A stretch of 53,874 bases of DNA. It comes from Negativicutes bacterium. GTDB lineage: Bacteria > Bacillota_C > Negativicutes > Sporomusales_B > JARLHX01. The notes below the pieces were generated by a model. The model had not been told where the DNA came from, searched no databases, and saw only the letters and a program-made list of their open reading frames with translations. Location of the stretch: positions 1 through 53,874 of the forward strand of contig JARLHX010000036.1 in assembly GCA_031292035.1 (NCBI GenBank), written 5' to 3'. A program made the translations under genes and the position numbers. Shown here piece by piece: positions 1 through 8,606 of the stretch. Within the stretch, counting starts at the first letter, position 1. Every line of letters begins with the position of its first letter.

Positions 1-39
1 GCCGATTGCTTCGGAGGGCTCCTTTTTGTTGTCGGATCT
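1..39. other. Window-edge intergenic sequence
   Basis: These bases lie downstream of the minus-strand Fe-S protein gene. A GGAG-GG-CTCC motif followed by a T-run (11-29) hints at part of a terminator for a plus-strand gene to the left, but the loop is too short and the stem is cut by the window edge. Nothing more can be supported. Confidence 0.2.
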
Positions 40-585
40 TCAAACTTCTTCACCGAGACTTGACCATTTGCTTGATACATAGACAACCCGGCCTGTACGC
101 CAGGAGTACCGGCCGCCGGTCACCCGGGCCAGCTCGGTCTCCCGGGTCAGGGTGAAGGCGCGGCCCAGACAGTGCTGGGCGCAGCTTGGCAGCCCGCCGG
201 CCTGTCTCCGGGAAAAACAGAGGGTGCATTTCACCGCCGGCCGGTTCCCGTCGGCATTGATTACGACGGCGTCGTAAGGGCAGGCATCCCGACAGCTGCC
301 GCAGCCGGTGCATTCACTGGCGCGGATCTGCACCGTGCCGTCGCTCGCCCGGTCAATGGCGCCCGCCGGGCAGGCCCCGATGCAGGCCGCCTGGTCACAG
401 TGCAGACACAGGGTGGGCAGGCTGTCTTTCTCCAGCCGGCCGTCCGCCTGACGGGGGCCGACATCCGCAACCCGCAGGGGGCGAGGTCCGGCCTCAAGGC
501 CCAGTTCCTGCTTGCAGGCCACCTCGCAGGCCCGGCAGCCCCAGCAGCGGTCAATATCAATCACCATACAGACCCTGTTATCCAT
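40..585 (-). CDS. Four-cluster [4Fe-4S] ferredoxin-type electron-transfer subunit (DmsB/PhsB/PsrB family)
   Basis: This 181-residue protein should pass electrons to or from the molybdopterin enzyme encoded just upstream. Sixteen cysteines form four ferredoxin-type groups: C14/17/20/24, C60/63/68/72, C92/95/98/102 and C120/123/135/139. That is the usual layout of the beta subunit in DMSO-reductase-family enzymes. There is no signal peptide or membrane segment, so it is cytoplasmic. I chose the ATG at 585 because a GGAGGGG ribosome site sits 7 bases upstream; the adjacent ATG at 588 is also possible. Either start overlaps the TGA stop of the upstream gene, so translation is coupled. No membrane anchor subunit is seen next to it inside the window. 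The physiological electron partner is unknown. Confidence 0.9.
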   Translation of the reverse strand: MDNRVCMVIDIDRCWGCRACEVACKQELGLEAGPRPLRVADVGPRQADGRLEKDSLPTLCLHCDQAACIGACPAGAIDRASDGTVQIRASECTGCGSCRDACPYDAVVINADGNRPAVKCTLCFSRRQAGGLPSCAQHCLGRAFTLTRETELARVTGGRYSWRTGRVVYVSSKWSSLGEEV

Positions 586-2843
586 CATCGCACCCCTCCG
601 TCGGCGTCCATCGGCCTGATCCGGCAGAGCAGTCCCCGCTGGCAGACGCTGCCGATCCCTTCCGCGTATCGGCCCCAGGGAATCACTTCGTTGATGTTCT
701 CTTCGCCCCACCAGTTGGGAGAGGCCTGGATCACGTCCGGCTGCAGTCCTTCCGTGTACCTGGCGTAACCGACGGCGGCGCCGGTGGCGGTTTCGATCAG
801 CATCGCCCCGCCGTCGCCGATGCCGTGGGCGGCGGCTGTCCGGGGGTGGATGAATACCGGCGGTTTGGGGCAGATTTCTCTGAGCAGCGGGTTCTCCCGG
901 TTTTCGGTGTGCCGGAAAACCGAAACCCGGCCGCCGGTGGTCAGAACATAGGGGTATTCGGCGGTGGCAACCGGCTGGGTCCCGCTATAGGCCGGCAGGG
1001 GAGCGCAATGGAACTTTTCCAGGATGGAAGAATACAGTTCCACCTTGCCTGAGGGAGTGGCGAAACCGTTTTTGACGTACTGGGGAAATTCCTGGGGGGC
1101 GTGGAGCCGCCCCGCTTTTTTCAGGTCGGCCAGAGTCAGGCCGGTGGGGGCCAGCACGGTATCGTAAAAGTCCTCGGCGTCGCGCCAGAAATGTTCGCCA
1201 ATGCCCAGCCTGTTGGCCAGCTCGATGATGATGTCCACATCGGAGCGGGCTTCCGGCAGCTCTACTGCTTTTCGTTCTACGTAGGTGTAGGTATAGGACG
1301 CCTGAAAGGAAGAAATCACGTTATCCCGCTCCAGCCAGGAAGAGGCCGGCAGAACGATATCGGCCAGTTCGGCCGTCGGGGTCATAAACAGGTCGGCCAC
1401 GGCGATAAAATCAAGTTTGTCCATGGCTTCCCGGACCCGGCCGGGATTGGAGTAACTGACCACGCCATTGCTGCCGAAAATTACCGCCGCCTTGACCGGA
1501 TAGGGCTTGCCTGTGGCAATGGTCTCCCACAACCCGGGCATGTGGGCGCCAGGCACCGGAGCGTACGGAACCTGAGCCAGCTTGCCGCACAGCAGAGGAA
1601 ACTCGTCATAGCCGATCCGCAGGCTCTCCAGTTCCGGGCCCAGCCAGTGGTTGCCGGCGAAGGACGAGGTGTGCTGGTTGATCTCGCCCCGTTTCGAGAC
1701 ATCGACATTGCCGCCGGCGATGCCGATGTTGCCGGTGACCGCCGCCAGCAGGGCCGTGGCCCGGCAGGCCTGCACCGAATCCGCCACCTCGTCCAGAGCC
1801 AGACAACGGCTGATGGCGGCCGGCCTGGCCTTGGCATAAAGCTCCGCCGCCTGACTGATCAGGCCGGCGGGGACTCTTGTTATCGTCTCGCCCCACTGGG
1901 GGGTGTACTGAGTCACATGACGGCGCAGCTGGTCAAAGCCCACCGTCCAGTTGGCGACAAAGTCATGGTCGATCCAGTCGTTGCCGATAATGACGTGCAG
2001 CATCGCAAGGGCCAGCGCCGTATCGGTGCCAGGCAGCAGTTGCAGCCACAGGTCGGCTTTGGCGGCGGTCTCGGACAGGTGGGGGTCGACGACGATCAGC
2101 GGGACGCCGCGCTGGCGGGCATCCATGATGTCGGCGGCCTTGACCGCCCAGTTTACCGGCGGGTTGACGCCCCAGACCACCAGGCAGTTGGTGCGTTCAT
2201 AGTCGGCGCATTCCATATAGCCGGCGCCGAAGGTGACGGCGTTGTCGGCCGACCGGGGCCACAGACACTGGGCCCAGCCCGGAGCCCCCTGGTTCACCGC
2301 GCCGAAGGCGTTGGCGAACCGGGAAAACACCCCGACCCAGCCCCGCTGCGTCCCCTGCAGAAAGGCGGCCCCCTGCGGGCCGTACCGGTCCCGGTTGGCC
2401 AGCAGTTTCCCGGCCACCGTGTCTAAAGCTTCGTCCCAGGAAATCCGTTCCCAGCGCCCCTCGCCCCTTTTGCCCACCCGCCGCAGCGGGTAACGCAGGC
2501 GGCCGGGGTTGTACACCAGGTCTTTGGCGGCAAGTCCCTTGCTGCACAGCACCCCCTTGGTAACAGGTGATGCCGGATTTCCTTCCACCCGGAGGATCTT
2601 GCCGTCGACTTCATCCACGAAAATCAGCACTTCACAGCAGCTCTGGCAGCTGAAGCAGGCCGACTCCACAACCTTTACCCCCGGTTCGGTCCGTCCGGTC
2701 GCCGGAGCAACGACCTTTCCGCCATCGTCGACCCGAGCGCCCGGCAGTCCGCTCAGCACATTGCCGCGGTAGGCCGGATTTCTTCTTACCCCAAGCAGTT
2801 TTTCGGCAAAATCAGTTCTGCGGTCCCTGGCCAAATCCTTCAT
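585..2843 (-). CDS. Molybdopterin oxidoreductase, large subunit (DMSO reductase family, cytoplasmic)
   Basis: A 752-residue molybdenum or tungsten enzyme of the DMSO reductase family. Near the N-terminus (about residues 63-100 from this start) is a C-x2-C-x3-C-x29-C motif that should hold one [4Fe-4S] cluster. The region around residue 195 (QCLWPR) places a cysteine where the metal ligand usually sits, and WGVNPP follows as in many family members. The C-terminal part, including GRVSVFRHTENRE, is the molydopterin-dinucleotide-binding domain. No twin-arginine signal is seen, so the enzyme should be cytoplasmic, unlike most PhsA/PsrA proteins. The ATG at 2843 is preceded by GAGAGGAAGG; an upstream TTG at 2873 lacks a ribosome site. 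It overlaps the Fe-S subunit gene and follows an NCS2 permease gene. The substrate cannot be read from sequence; acetylene hydratase-, transhydroxylase- and reductase-like activities are all open. Confidence 0.9.
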   Translation of the reverse strand: MKDLARDRRTDFAEKLLGVRRNPAYRGNVLSGLPGARVDDGGKVVAPATGRTEPGVKVVESACFSCQSCCEVLIFVDEVDGKILRVEGNPASPVTKGVLCSKGLAAKDLVYNPGRLRYPLRRVGKRGEGRWERISWDEALDTVAGKLLANRDRYGPQGAAFLQGTQRGWVGVFSRFANAFGAVNQGAPGWAQCLWPRSADNAVTFGAGYMECADYERTNCLVVWGVNPPVNWAVKAADIMDARQRGVPLIVVDPHLSETAAKADLWLQLLPGTDTALALAMLHVIIGNDWIDHDFVANWTVGFDQLRRHVTQYTPQWGETITRVPAGLISQAAELYAKARPAAISRCLALDEVADSVQACRATALLAAVTGNIGIAGGNVDVSKRGEINQHTSSFAGNHWLGPELESLRIGYDEFPLLCGKLAQVPYAPVPGAHMPGLWETIATGKPYPVKAAVIFGSNGVVSYSNPGRVREAMDKLDFIAVADLFMTPTAELADIVLPASSWLERDNVISSFQASYTYTYVERKAVELPEARSDVDIIIELANRLGIGEHFWRDAEDFYDTVLAPTGLTLADLKKAGRLHAPQEFPQYVKNGFATPSGKVELYSSILEKFHCAPLPAYSGTQPVATAEYPYVLTTGGRVSVFRHTENRENPLLREICPKPPVFIHPRTAAAHGIGDGGAMLIETATGAAVGYARYTEGLQPDVIQASPNWWGEENINEVIPWGRYAEGIGSVCQRGLLCRIRPMDADGGVR

Positions 2844-2917
2844 CCTTCCTCTCTCCACCGTTACCTGGGCCAAAGCCAGGTCACGCTAAAGTTTAGCCGC
2901 GCATTCAAAGCGGCATT

Positions 2918-4261
2918 CTATCTTTCGTCAACCTTGAGAATAAACTTGAAAATCACGTAAAAGGTAATCCCGGTGATAGTGCCGGCGATCAGCCCGGTGG
3001 ACAGGATCGCCTTGACGGACGGGGACAGCAGGGCCAAAAATGGCGCCGGCAGGAAGTAGGCTCCCATGCCGACCATAAAGGTGCAGCCGGCCACCAGCAT
3101 ATTGAGATTCGTTAAAGGCATTCTCCCGCAAACGCGAATTCCCTGCATGATGACCATGCCCCAGGTGATAACATATATGCCGCCGAGGACGGCCGGAGGA
3201 ATGCTGGCCACCACCGCCCCCACCTTGGGGATGAAGCCCAGAATGAGGACGATGATCCCTGATGTGGTTATGACGTGCCTGCTGCCGATGCCGGTGACAG
3301 AGATGGCGCCGATGTTCTGGGCAAAGGAGGTGGTCGGCGAACCGCCGATGAGGCTTGAGAGGGTGGATCCCACTGCTTCCCCCAGTATGCCTTGGTTCAT
3401 CCTTTTTTCATCGATTTTCTGCTTGGCCATGACCTCGCCCACCAGGACATAATTCCCCATCGACTCGATGATGGCGATGGCGTAGCCGATGATACAAATG
3501 ATGATAGCCGCGCTGTTGATTTCCCAGCCGAAGGGCATGAGTTGCGGCAGGCCGAACCAGGCGGCGTTGCCGACAGCGGCGAAATTGGTTTTCCCGGCTG
3601 CAGCGGCAATGGCCGTTCCGGCGATGATGGCCAGTAAAATCGAACCGAACCGCAAAAAGCCTTTTTTAAAATACAGGGTCATTACAAAGGCGGCGATAAC
3701 GGTGAAGGCCGCCAGAAAGCCATTCAAAGGGTCGGCGAAATTCGGGGTTCCCGGCCGGCCGATAATCAGCCCGATGACAACCCCGGTAAGGGAAAGGCCG
3801 ATCAGCGTCACCAGGGGACCATAGATCGGCGGAGCGGCGATCAGCGGCCGCATCTTGCCCCACCAGCCCAGCGGCCAGGCCAAAACAGTCGAAACAATGC
3901 CGCCGATTACCATGCCGGTCCAGGTGGCCGCCATACCCAGCGTACTGCCAAGGGTGATGGACAAGGCAAGAAATACGCTGGACGGCCCTTGGACGATCGG
4001 CAGTTTCAGCCACCGGTGGGACTGGGTAATGGTCACGATGCCCGCTCCGATGAGATAGGCCTGCACCATGTACTGAATCGTCTCCCGGGGCAGCCCCAGC
4101 GCCATGCCGGCCGCCACGGGAAAGGTCATACCCGAGCTCTCCACCAGCACCTGCTGCAAGCCGTAAACACAGTATTCCCGCAGAGTCATTTTGTCTTCGA
4201 CGCCGACAATAAGGTCCTGCCGTTCGCCTTGCCCGTTTCCGTTTACAGTTTCATGATCCAT
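2918..4261 (-). CDS. NCS2/NAT-family nucleobase (xanthine/uracil-type) permease
   Basis: A 447-residue integral membrane transporter with about 12-14 hydrophobic segments. Family hallmarks are visible: VQGPSS in the first repeat, ESMGNYVLVGE, and GGSPTTSFAQNIG, which matches the conserved loop of nucleobase-ascorbate transporters. The family takes up purines, pyrimidines or related ring compounds with a cation. The ATG at 4261 follows GGAGGTGCTTT. The molybdoenzyme gene starts 75 bases after this gene stops, so the three genes probably form one transcript. A terminator lies upstream (4343-4374), so the group may have its own promoter. An NCS2 carrier beside a molybdoenzyme may mean the carrier imports the enzyme's ring-type substrate; this is inference. 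Confidence 0.9.
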   Translation of the reverse strand: MDHETVNGNGQGERQDLIVGVEDKMTLREYCVYGLQQVLVESSGMTFPVAAGMALGLPRETIQYMVQAYLIGAGIVTITQSHRWLKLPIVQGPSSVFLALSITLGSTLGMAATWTGMVIGGIVSTVLAWPLGWWGKMRPLIAAPPIYGPLVTLIGLSLTGVVIGLIIGRPGTPNFADPLNGFLAAFTVIAAFVMTLYFKKGFLRFGSILLAIIAGTAIAAAAGKTNFAAVGNAAWFGLPQLMPFGWEINSAAIIICIIGYAIAIIESMGNYVLVGEVMAKQKIDEKRMNQGILGEAVGSTLSSLIGGSPTTSFAQNIGAISVTGIGSRHVITTSGIIVLILGFIPKVGAVVASIPPAVLGGIYVITWGMVIMQGIRVCGRMPLTNLNMLVAGCTFMVGMGAYFLPAPFLALLSPSVKAILSTGLIAGTITGITFYVIFKFILKVDER

Positions 4262-4342
4262 AAAGCACCTCCGTTGTTATTTAATCTTCTTGCCGACGCC
4301 TTGGGAACAGGTTGGACCCGGGGCGTTAACTCCCGCGGCAAA

Positions 4343-4374
4343 GAAAAAAGCTCAGGGGTAAAATACCCCTGAGC
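4343..4374 (-). terminator. Rho-independent terminator after the DUF1638 gene
   Basis: On the minus strand an 11-bp perfect stem (GCTCAGGGGTA / TACCCCTGAGC) with a 3-base loop is followed by TTTTTTCTTT. It ends the corrinoid/DUF1638 operon and separates it from the NCS2 permease gene. Confidence 0.9.
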
Positions 4375-4449
4375 TCCTGTGCCCTAATTTGTTGATAGGT
4401 TGTAGCAAAACATTACCATACCCGCTGCCAAAAAGCAACAAAAATCCGG

Positions 4450-5115
4450 TCAAGTTTGCGCTTGACAGGCCTGGCGAAAGCTCTCTTCGGTGATTTCTTC
4501 GCCTGGAGCAACAACTAAACATCGCTGCCATTCTCCCTTGGCCAGTTCCCGAAAATACGCCATCGAGCCGGTGAGAGTTTCGGGCTGAAGGCCGAAAAAT
4601 TCGGCGAACCTGCACATATACCGGTAATACTCCTCAGTGTCGTAGCAGCCTGTATCGATGTACGCCGCGCGGCGGTAGTTTTTCATCATCTCGCCCGCGA
4701 CCCACCTGGCGTCGTCCTCGCCCCATTTGGCCAGACTCCGCAGATACTCCTGATAGGGGTCCTTCTTGGCATCCACCCAGCCTTTGGTAAAATAATAAGT
4801 CGCCGGTTCACAGCTGAACTGCCGCAAATAGGCGGCCATCGATCCCAGGAACAGGCCGATGCAGTCCTCTACCAGGGGAAGGATCAGCGACTGGCGGTCG
4901 GCTTTGATCCCCAGAAGGGCGTTGGAACACAGGCCGTACCCCAGCAGAATGGCGTCACAATCTTTGATCTCATTAATTGTATTCTGCAGAGTCTTATGCA
5001 ATTCCTCCGGGTGACGGTGCAGCCCCTGTTCGAGAAAAACCGTCTCAATCCCCGGATTCACCGCCTGCCATTCAGCCTGCATCACTTCACACATAATCGC
5101 TTTCAGCCGCACCAT
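4450..5115 (-). CDS. DUF1638 family protein
   Basis: A 221-residue soluble protein that I recognise as DUF1638 by its opening (LKAIMCEVMQAEW) and the central DAILLGYGLCSN and LPLVEDCIGLFLGS segments. The family is common next to corrinoid proteins and methyltransferases in methanogens and acetogens; I know of no settled function. Cysteines at residues 9, 53, 63 and 85 are spaced in a way that could suit metal or cofactor binding, but that is only a suggestion. Here the gene sits directly after the corrinoid protein gene (66-base gap) and before a strong terminator. It is therefore the last gene of the predicted sigma54-driven operon. A role in loading, activating or chaperoning the corrinoid protein is plausible but unproven. 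Confidence 0.8.
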   Translation of the reverse strand: MVRLKAIMCEVMQAEWQAVNPGIETVFLEQGLHRHPEELHKTLQNTINEIKDCDAILLGYGLCSNALLGIKADRQSLILPLVEDCIGLFLGSMAAYLRQFSCEPATYYFTKGWVDAKKDPYQEYLRSLAKWGEDDARWVAGEMMKNYRRAAYIDTGCYDTEEYYRYMCRFAEFFGLQPETLTGSMAYFRELAKGEWQRCLVVAPGEEITEESFRQACQAQT

Positions 5116-5181
5116 GACCCTTCTCTCCCTCTTTCTGCCGTGTTGTTGCCGCCTGAAACCGCAGCTCCCCGCTTATTGCCG

Positions 5182-5820
5182 CTAGATCACCAGCATTTTA
5201 TTGGCAAGCTCCACGGCGGATCCGGCATCTTCGGCGTAGGCGTCAGCGCCGATTTCCTTGGCGAATCTGTCGGTGACAGGAGCGCCGCCAACCATGACTT
5301 TTACTTTCTCCCGCAGACCCGCCGCTTTCAGACCGACGATGATGGTTTCCATCTGACCGATGGTTGTGGTGAGAAGCGCGCTTATGCCGACAATTTCCGG
5401 CTCTTCTTCCCTGACCTTTTGGACGAAGACTTCGGCCGGCACATTAATGCCCAGATCAACGACCCGGTAGCCTGCTCCCTCCAGCATCATGCCGACAAGA
5501 TTCTTGCCGATGTCGTGCAGATCGTCCTTGACAGTGCCAATCAGAAATTTTCCTTTATAAGCCAGGCCTGCGGCGCCAAACGACGGTTTCAGCAGCGTAA
5601 TCGCTTCATTCATCGCTCTGGCGGACATCAGCACTTCCGGTATATAGACCTGGCCCAGCTTGAATTTGGTGCCAAGTTTCAGCATGCTGCTGATCAACCC
5701 CTGGTTCAGTATGACCTGCGGGTCGATTTTTCGGTCGATGGCGGTCTGGGTCAGTTCTTTCAGTTTTTTGACATCGCCGTCTTCCAGCGTGACTTCCATC
5801 TGTTTAAATAATTCTTCCAT
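5182..5820 (-). CDS. Corrinoid (B12-binding) methyl-carrier protein
   Basis: A 212-residue methyl carrier of the MtaC/MttC/MtvC type. Residues 1-85 form the helical cap (B12-binding 2). The Rossmann-like cobalamin domain follows, with the signature D100-L-H102-D-I-G105, whose histidine is the lower axial ligand of cobalt. The downstream GISALLTTT and VMVGGAPVT motifs are also typical. In this family a substrate methyltransferase loads a methyl group on Co(I) and a second enzyme moves it to the final acceptor, tetrahydrofolate in acetogens. It lies between an MFS transporter gene and a DUF1638 gene. Its best partner is the URO-D protein at 7.3-8.4 kb in the same operon. The reductive activator (RamA-like) is not in the window. 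Confidence 0.95.
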   Translation of the reverse strand: MEELFKQMEVTLEDGDVKKLKELTQTAIDRKIDPQVILNQGLISSMLKLGTKFKLGQVYIPEVLMSARAMNEAITLLKPSFGAAGLAYKGKFLIGTVKDDLHDIGKNLVGMMLEGAGYRVVDLGINVPAEVFVQKVREEEPEIVGISALLTTTIGQMETIIVGLKAAGLREKVKVMVGGAPVTDRFAKEIGADAYAEDAGSAVELANKMLVI

Positions 5821-5862
5821 GTCACCAGTTCCTTCCTTCTTTTGATATTATCATGAACATTA

Positions 5863-7182
5863 TTAAAAATCGACGTCTTTCGTTTCCGGTCCCATAGCCG
5901 CTCCGGCAAAGATCAGAATACCGCCCAGCACCAATAGGACCAGCTGGGTATAGTTATAAGGCATTATCGCCTTGAGCCATAACATGTAGTAGGAGTAAAA
6001 AGCAGGTATTATCACGGCCAACGAGTAGCCAAGACCAAAGCCCGAAGCACGGACACTGGTTTTGAACCGTTCGTTAAGATACGCTGCGCCAACCCCCCAG
6101 ACCGAGCCAGGACTCAGGATCAGCAGGATAATAATTGACGCGACCAAAACTGGTATGCTCTTAAATCCGCCGGCAATCAGATATCCGTATAATAGTGGGG
6201 CTACGGTGAAATTCAGGATACCGCCCACCATCAAAACGGTTCGCCGGCCAAATCTCTGGCCCAGAGCGCCAATGAGGAAAAAGGTAAAAAAGAGGCATAC
6301 ATAACCTATCAAAAATATGTTGGTAACCACTTTTGCCTCCACCGCCAGCATGGTAGTCAATACGCCTGTCAGCGTGCCAACCACCGAGTTGAAGCAAAAC
6401 CATACCCCGGACATCAAGAGAAAAACCTGAGCGAAGCACTTGAAGTTATCGCCGCTAAACAAGTCTTTAAGGGGAGTTTTCGACTTTTCTCCCTGGGCCC
6501 AAATTTTGGATTCCGGCACGTACCGGGAGTAATAAAAATACAAGGCTGTGGAGATAATCACCCCCACCAGGAAAGGAATCCGCCATCCCCACTGGACGTA
6601 TGACGAATGGACCCCCTGGTAGGTCATATTATAGAGCAGAAGCGAGGTAATAATGGTGATCAAGATAAAGGATCCCGGATAGCCGGTTGAAATCATGGCG
6701 CTGACTATTCCGCGTTTTTGTTTAGGGGTATACTCCATGGCCAAGGGTACGGCGGCAGTATATTGGCCGCCGATAAAAACGCCGCTCAAAAACCGCAGAA
6801 AAATGCATATGCCTATTCCCCAGAAAGCGATTTCCTCAAAACCGGGCAAGCAGGCGATAAGAAGGGTAGCAATCGTCACGCCCGCAACCGAAAGCAGCGA
6901 CGCCTTCCTTCTGCCTATTCTGTCGCTGAAATGGCCGAAAATAAACGCACCCACCGGTCTTCCCAGCAGGCTTGCCGCCAGGGTAGTATAAAATACTGTC
7001 ACAACAATATAATCCGGCAATCCGCCGGGGAGGAAATAGACCATCGCCGGCGTCAAGGCAACAATCGGGGCGTATACATCGTACATATCGACAAACCAGC
7101 TCACAAATGCGGCGAATATCGTTCTTTTCGCTTCGACACTATATGTCTCCGGTCGCGTCGTCACAGTACCCACTTCCATCAT
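5863..7182 (-). CDS. MFS transporter (sugar-phosphate/carboxylate-type)
   Basis: A 439-residue transporter with 12 predicted membrane segments. The loop between segments 2 and 3 carries GHFSDRIGRRKAS, the classic major facilitator motif, and the central cytoplasmic loop (about residues 210-235) is short. The N-terminal FVDMYDVYAPIVA segment resembles the carboxylate/aromatic-acid branch (SHS/AAHS/MHS). Located between the URO-D methyltransferase and the corrinoid protein, it most likely imports the methylated substrate or exports the demethylated product. The ATG at 7182 follows GGAGGGCGAA. The gene starts 110 bases after the URO-D gene stops, and no terminator is seen between them. The substrate is unknown. 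Confidence 0.9.
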   Translation of the reverse strand: MMEVGTVTTRPETYSVEAKRTIFAAFVSWFVDMYDVYAPIVALTPAMVYFLPGGLPDYIVVTVFYTTLAASLLGRPVGAFIFGHFSDRIGRRKASLLSVAGVTIATLLIACLPGFEEIAFWGIGICIFLRFLSGVFIGGQYTAAVPLAMEYTPKQKRGIVSAMISTGYPGSFILITIITSLLLYNMTYQGVHSSYVQWGWRIPFLVGVIISTALYFYYSRYVPESKIWAQGEKSKTPLKDLFSGDNFKCFAQVFLLMSGVWFCFNSVVGTLTGVLTTMLAVEAKVVTNIFLIGYVCLFFTFFLIGALGQRFGRRTVLMVGGILNFTVAPLLYGYLIAGGFKSIPVLVASIIILLILSPGSVWGVGAAYLNERFKTSVRASGFGLGYSLAVIIPAFYSYYMLWLKAIMPYNYTQLVLLVLGGILIFAGAAMGPETKDVDF

Positions 7183-7292
7183 TTCGCCCTCCTTTTATTG
7201 CAGTATTGGCAAGAACGCCGACGCGCCCGCCACTGCTTACCCTTATGTCACAGCTACTTTATGGTAATCCTTATGCCCCCAGCCATTAGCCA

Positions 7293-8369
7293 TTATAACT
7301 TGATGGGGTATGACCCGACCTTGGCGGCGGTTTCAAGCATAGCCTTATAGTTCTCGATTTTCGCCCAGTCGGGTACAGAATTTCCTGACGACAGGCAGTA
7401 GCCCCCGCCCGGCGCCATGACCCTGATAAGTTCTTTGGTCCGCTCAGCGATATCCGCCGGAGTACCCTGCATCAGCATCTCGTTCGATACATTGCCGATC
7501 AGGGTCAACCGCTCGCCGTATTTTTTCTTGACCTCAAAAATATCCATACAGGTGGGATCAATGGGATGCAAGGCGTCCACCCCGACATCGATCAGATCAT
7601 CGATGAGTTCCCACAGGACCCCGTCGGAATGAAAGAAAAGATAGAGATTATTTTCGCGGCATATTTCGCCGAATTTCTTGTACCAGGGGAAAACATACTT
7701 ACGGAACATCTTCGGGCTGATCATCGGGCCGGTCTTGAACGCCAGGTCGTCCACGGCCCACACTGCGGCCACATTGGGAATCTTCACGATCTCGCTCAGG
7801 GCCTTGTACTGGATATTGGCAACTTTTTCGAAAACCCGTTCGACAAAGCCTGGATTCATGCCGAGATTCAGGCAGAAGTTTTCGAAACCCATCAGCATCC
7901 AGGTCAAGGTGAAGATCTTGCCGGACAGGGCGATAATTTTCATGTTGTCAGGAAGGTACTTCTGGACGGTATAAAACTTCGAAAAATCCAGGTCCTTTTC
8001 GGCCTGCTCCCAGGGAAACGAATCCAGGTCGTTCTCATTCAGGATAACGGCCCGCTTCTCCAGATTCCAGGACTCTTTCTGTTCATCGGCGGTGTCCTGA
8101 AGGACCACGTCCCGCAAAAACTTGGAGATCGCCGAGTCGGCGGTGACCTTGCCTGGCTGCATCATGCCGACAGTCAGGGCGATATAATCATAGCCGGCTT
8201 TTGTCCAAAATTCGACCTGAGATTCAATGTCCGAGTCGGTCACCGATTTCCCCAAAAACCGGCTCATGGTGACATAGTCGATAGCCGCCTCCGCCAGCGG
8301 CACCCTGTCCGGTTCTTTGTGGCTCAGGGTTGTGGCAATCCGCTGAAAATTCGGGGTTCCTCCATACAT
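7293..8369 (-). CDS. URO-D superfamily protein, probable substrate-side methyltransferase (non-zinc type)
   Basis: A 358-residue protein of the uroporphyrinogen-decarboxylase fold, the superfamily that includes MtaA, MtbA and CmuA. The canonical H-x-C zinc pair is replaced by H247-S-D249 (FFHSDG), and the SPECAIP motif by GGGYCLSSGNSVP. It therefore differs from the two zinc-type paralogues nearby. That pattern is frequent in URO-D proteins found in demethylation operons, where they are thought to act on the methylated substrate rather than on the final acceptor. The ATG at 8369 is chosen for GGGAGG 8 bases upstream. It is the first gene after a consensus sigma54 promoter and leads an operon with a transporter, a corrinoid protein and DUF1638. 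Substrate specificity is unknown. Confidence 0.85.
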   Translation of the reverse strand: MYGGTPNFQRIATTLSHKEPDRVPLAEAAIDYVTMSRFLGKSVTDSDIESQVEFWTKAGYDYIALTVGMMQPGKVTADSAISKFLRDVVLQDTADEQKESWNLEKRAVILNENDLDSFPWEQAEKDLDFSKFYTVQKYLPDNMKIIALSGKIFTLTWMLMGFENFCLNLGMNPGFVERVFEKVANIQYKALSEIVKIPNVAAVWAVDDLAFKTGPMISPKMFRKYVFPWYKKFGEICRENNLYLFFHSDGVLWELIDDLIDVGVDALHPIDPTCMDIFEVKKKYGERLTLIGNVSNEMLMQGTPADIAERTKELIRVMAPGGGYCLSSGNSVPDWAKIENYKAMLETAAKVGSYPIKL

Positions 8370-8482
8370 AAAATCATCCTCCCAACGCAATAGTATTTTC
8401 AAGCCCGCCATACTTTCAGAACCAGGTTCCCCGCTTCCCTCCTCGCAAATAGTCAGACTTATCTGTGATCTTACTTAAGAAT

Positions 8483-8498
8483 TGCAAAAAGCGTGCCA
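8483..8498 (-). promoter_or_regulatory. Sigma54 (-24/-12) promoter of the URO-D/corrinoid operon
   Basis: On the minus strand the sequence reads TGGCACG-CTTT-TTGCA, an exact match to the sigma54 consensus with 10 bases between the GG and GC doublets. Transcription would start near 8472, about 100 bases before the ATG at 8369. The sigma54 activator gene lies immediately upstream on the same strand. Confidence 0.92.
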
Positions 8499-8546
8499 AT
8501 ACAAAGGCACGCCCGCCGACAATTCCAATATCGTGATGATTGCAAT

Positions 8547-8573
8547 AAAACCGGGCTTTCATGGCCCGGTTTT
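8547..8573 (-). terminator. Terminator of the sigma54 activator gene
   Basis: A 10-bp stem (AAAACCGGGC / GCCCGGTTTT, 7-base loop) lies 179 bases after the activator stop codon. It has a T-run on both strands and so could work in either direction. It insulates the activator transcript from the sigma54 promoter at 8483-8498. Confidence 0.8.
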
Positions 8574-8606
8574 ATCTATGCTTCACCAACAACAAACCTT
8601 TCCGCC

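Noticed and set aside
1101..2426. Long plus-strand open frame (441 codons) opposite the molybdoenzyme gene
   Set aside because: It is the antisense shadow of a high-GC gene with clear domain matches; composition is Arg/Gly/His-rich and there is no ribosome site.
4450..8369. Classical methanol (mtaB) or trimethylamine (mttB) methyltransferase in the corrinoid operons
   Set aside because: None of the proteins has the MtaB or MttB family features; all methyltransferase candidates here are URO-D-type.
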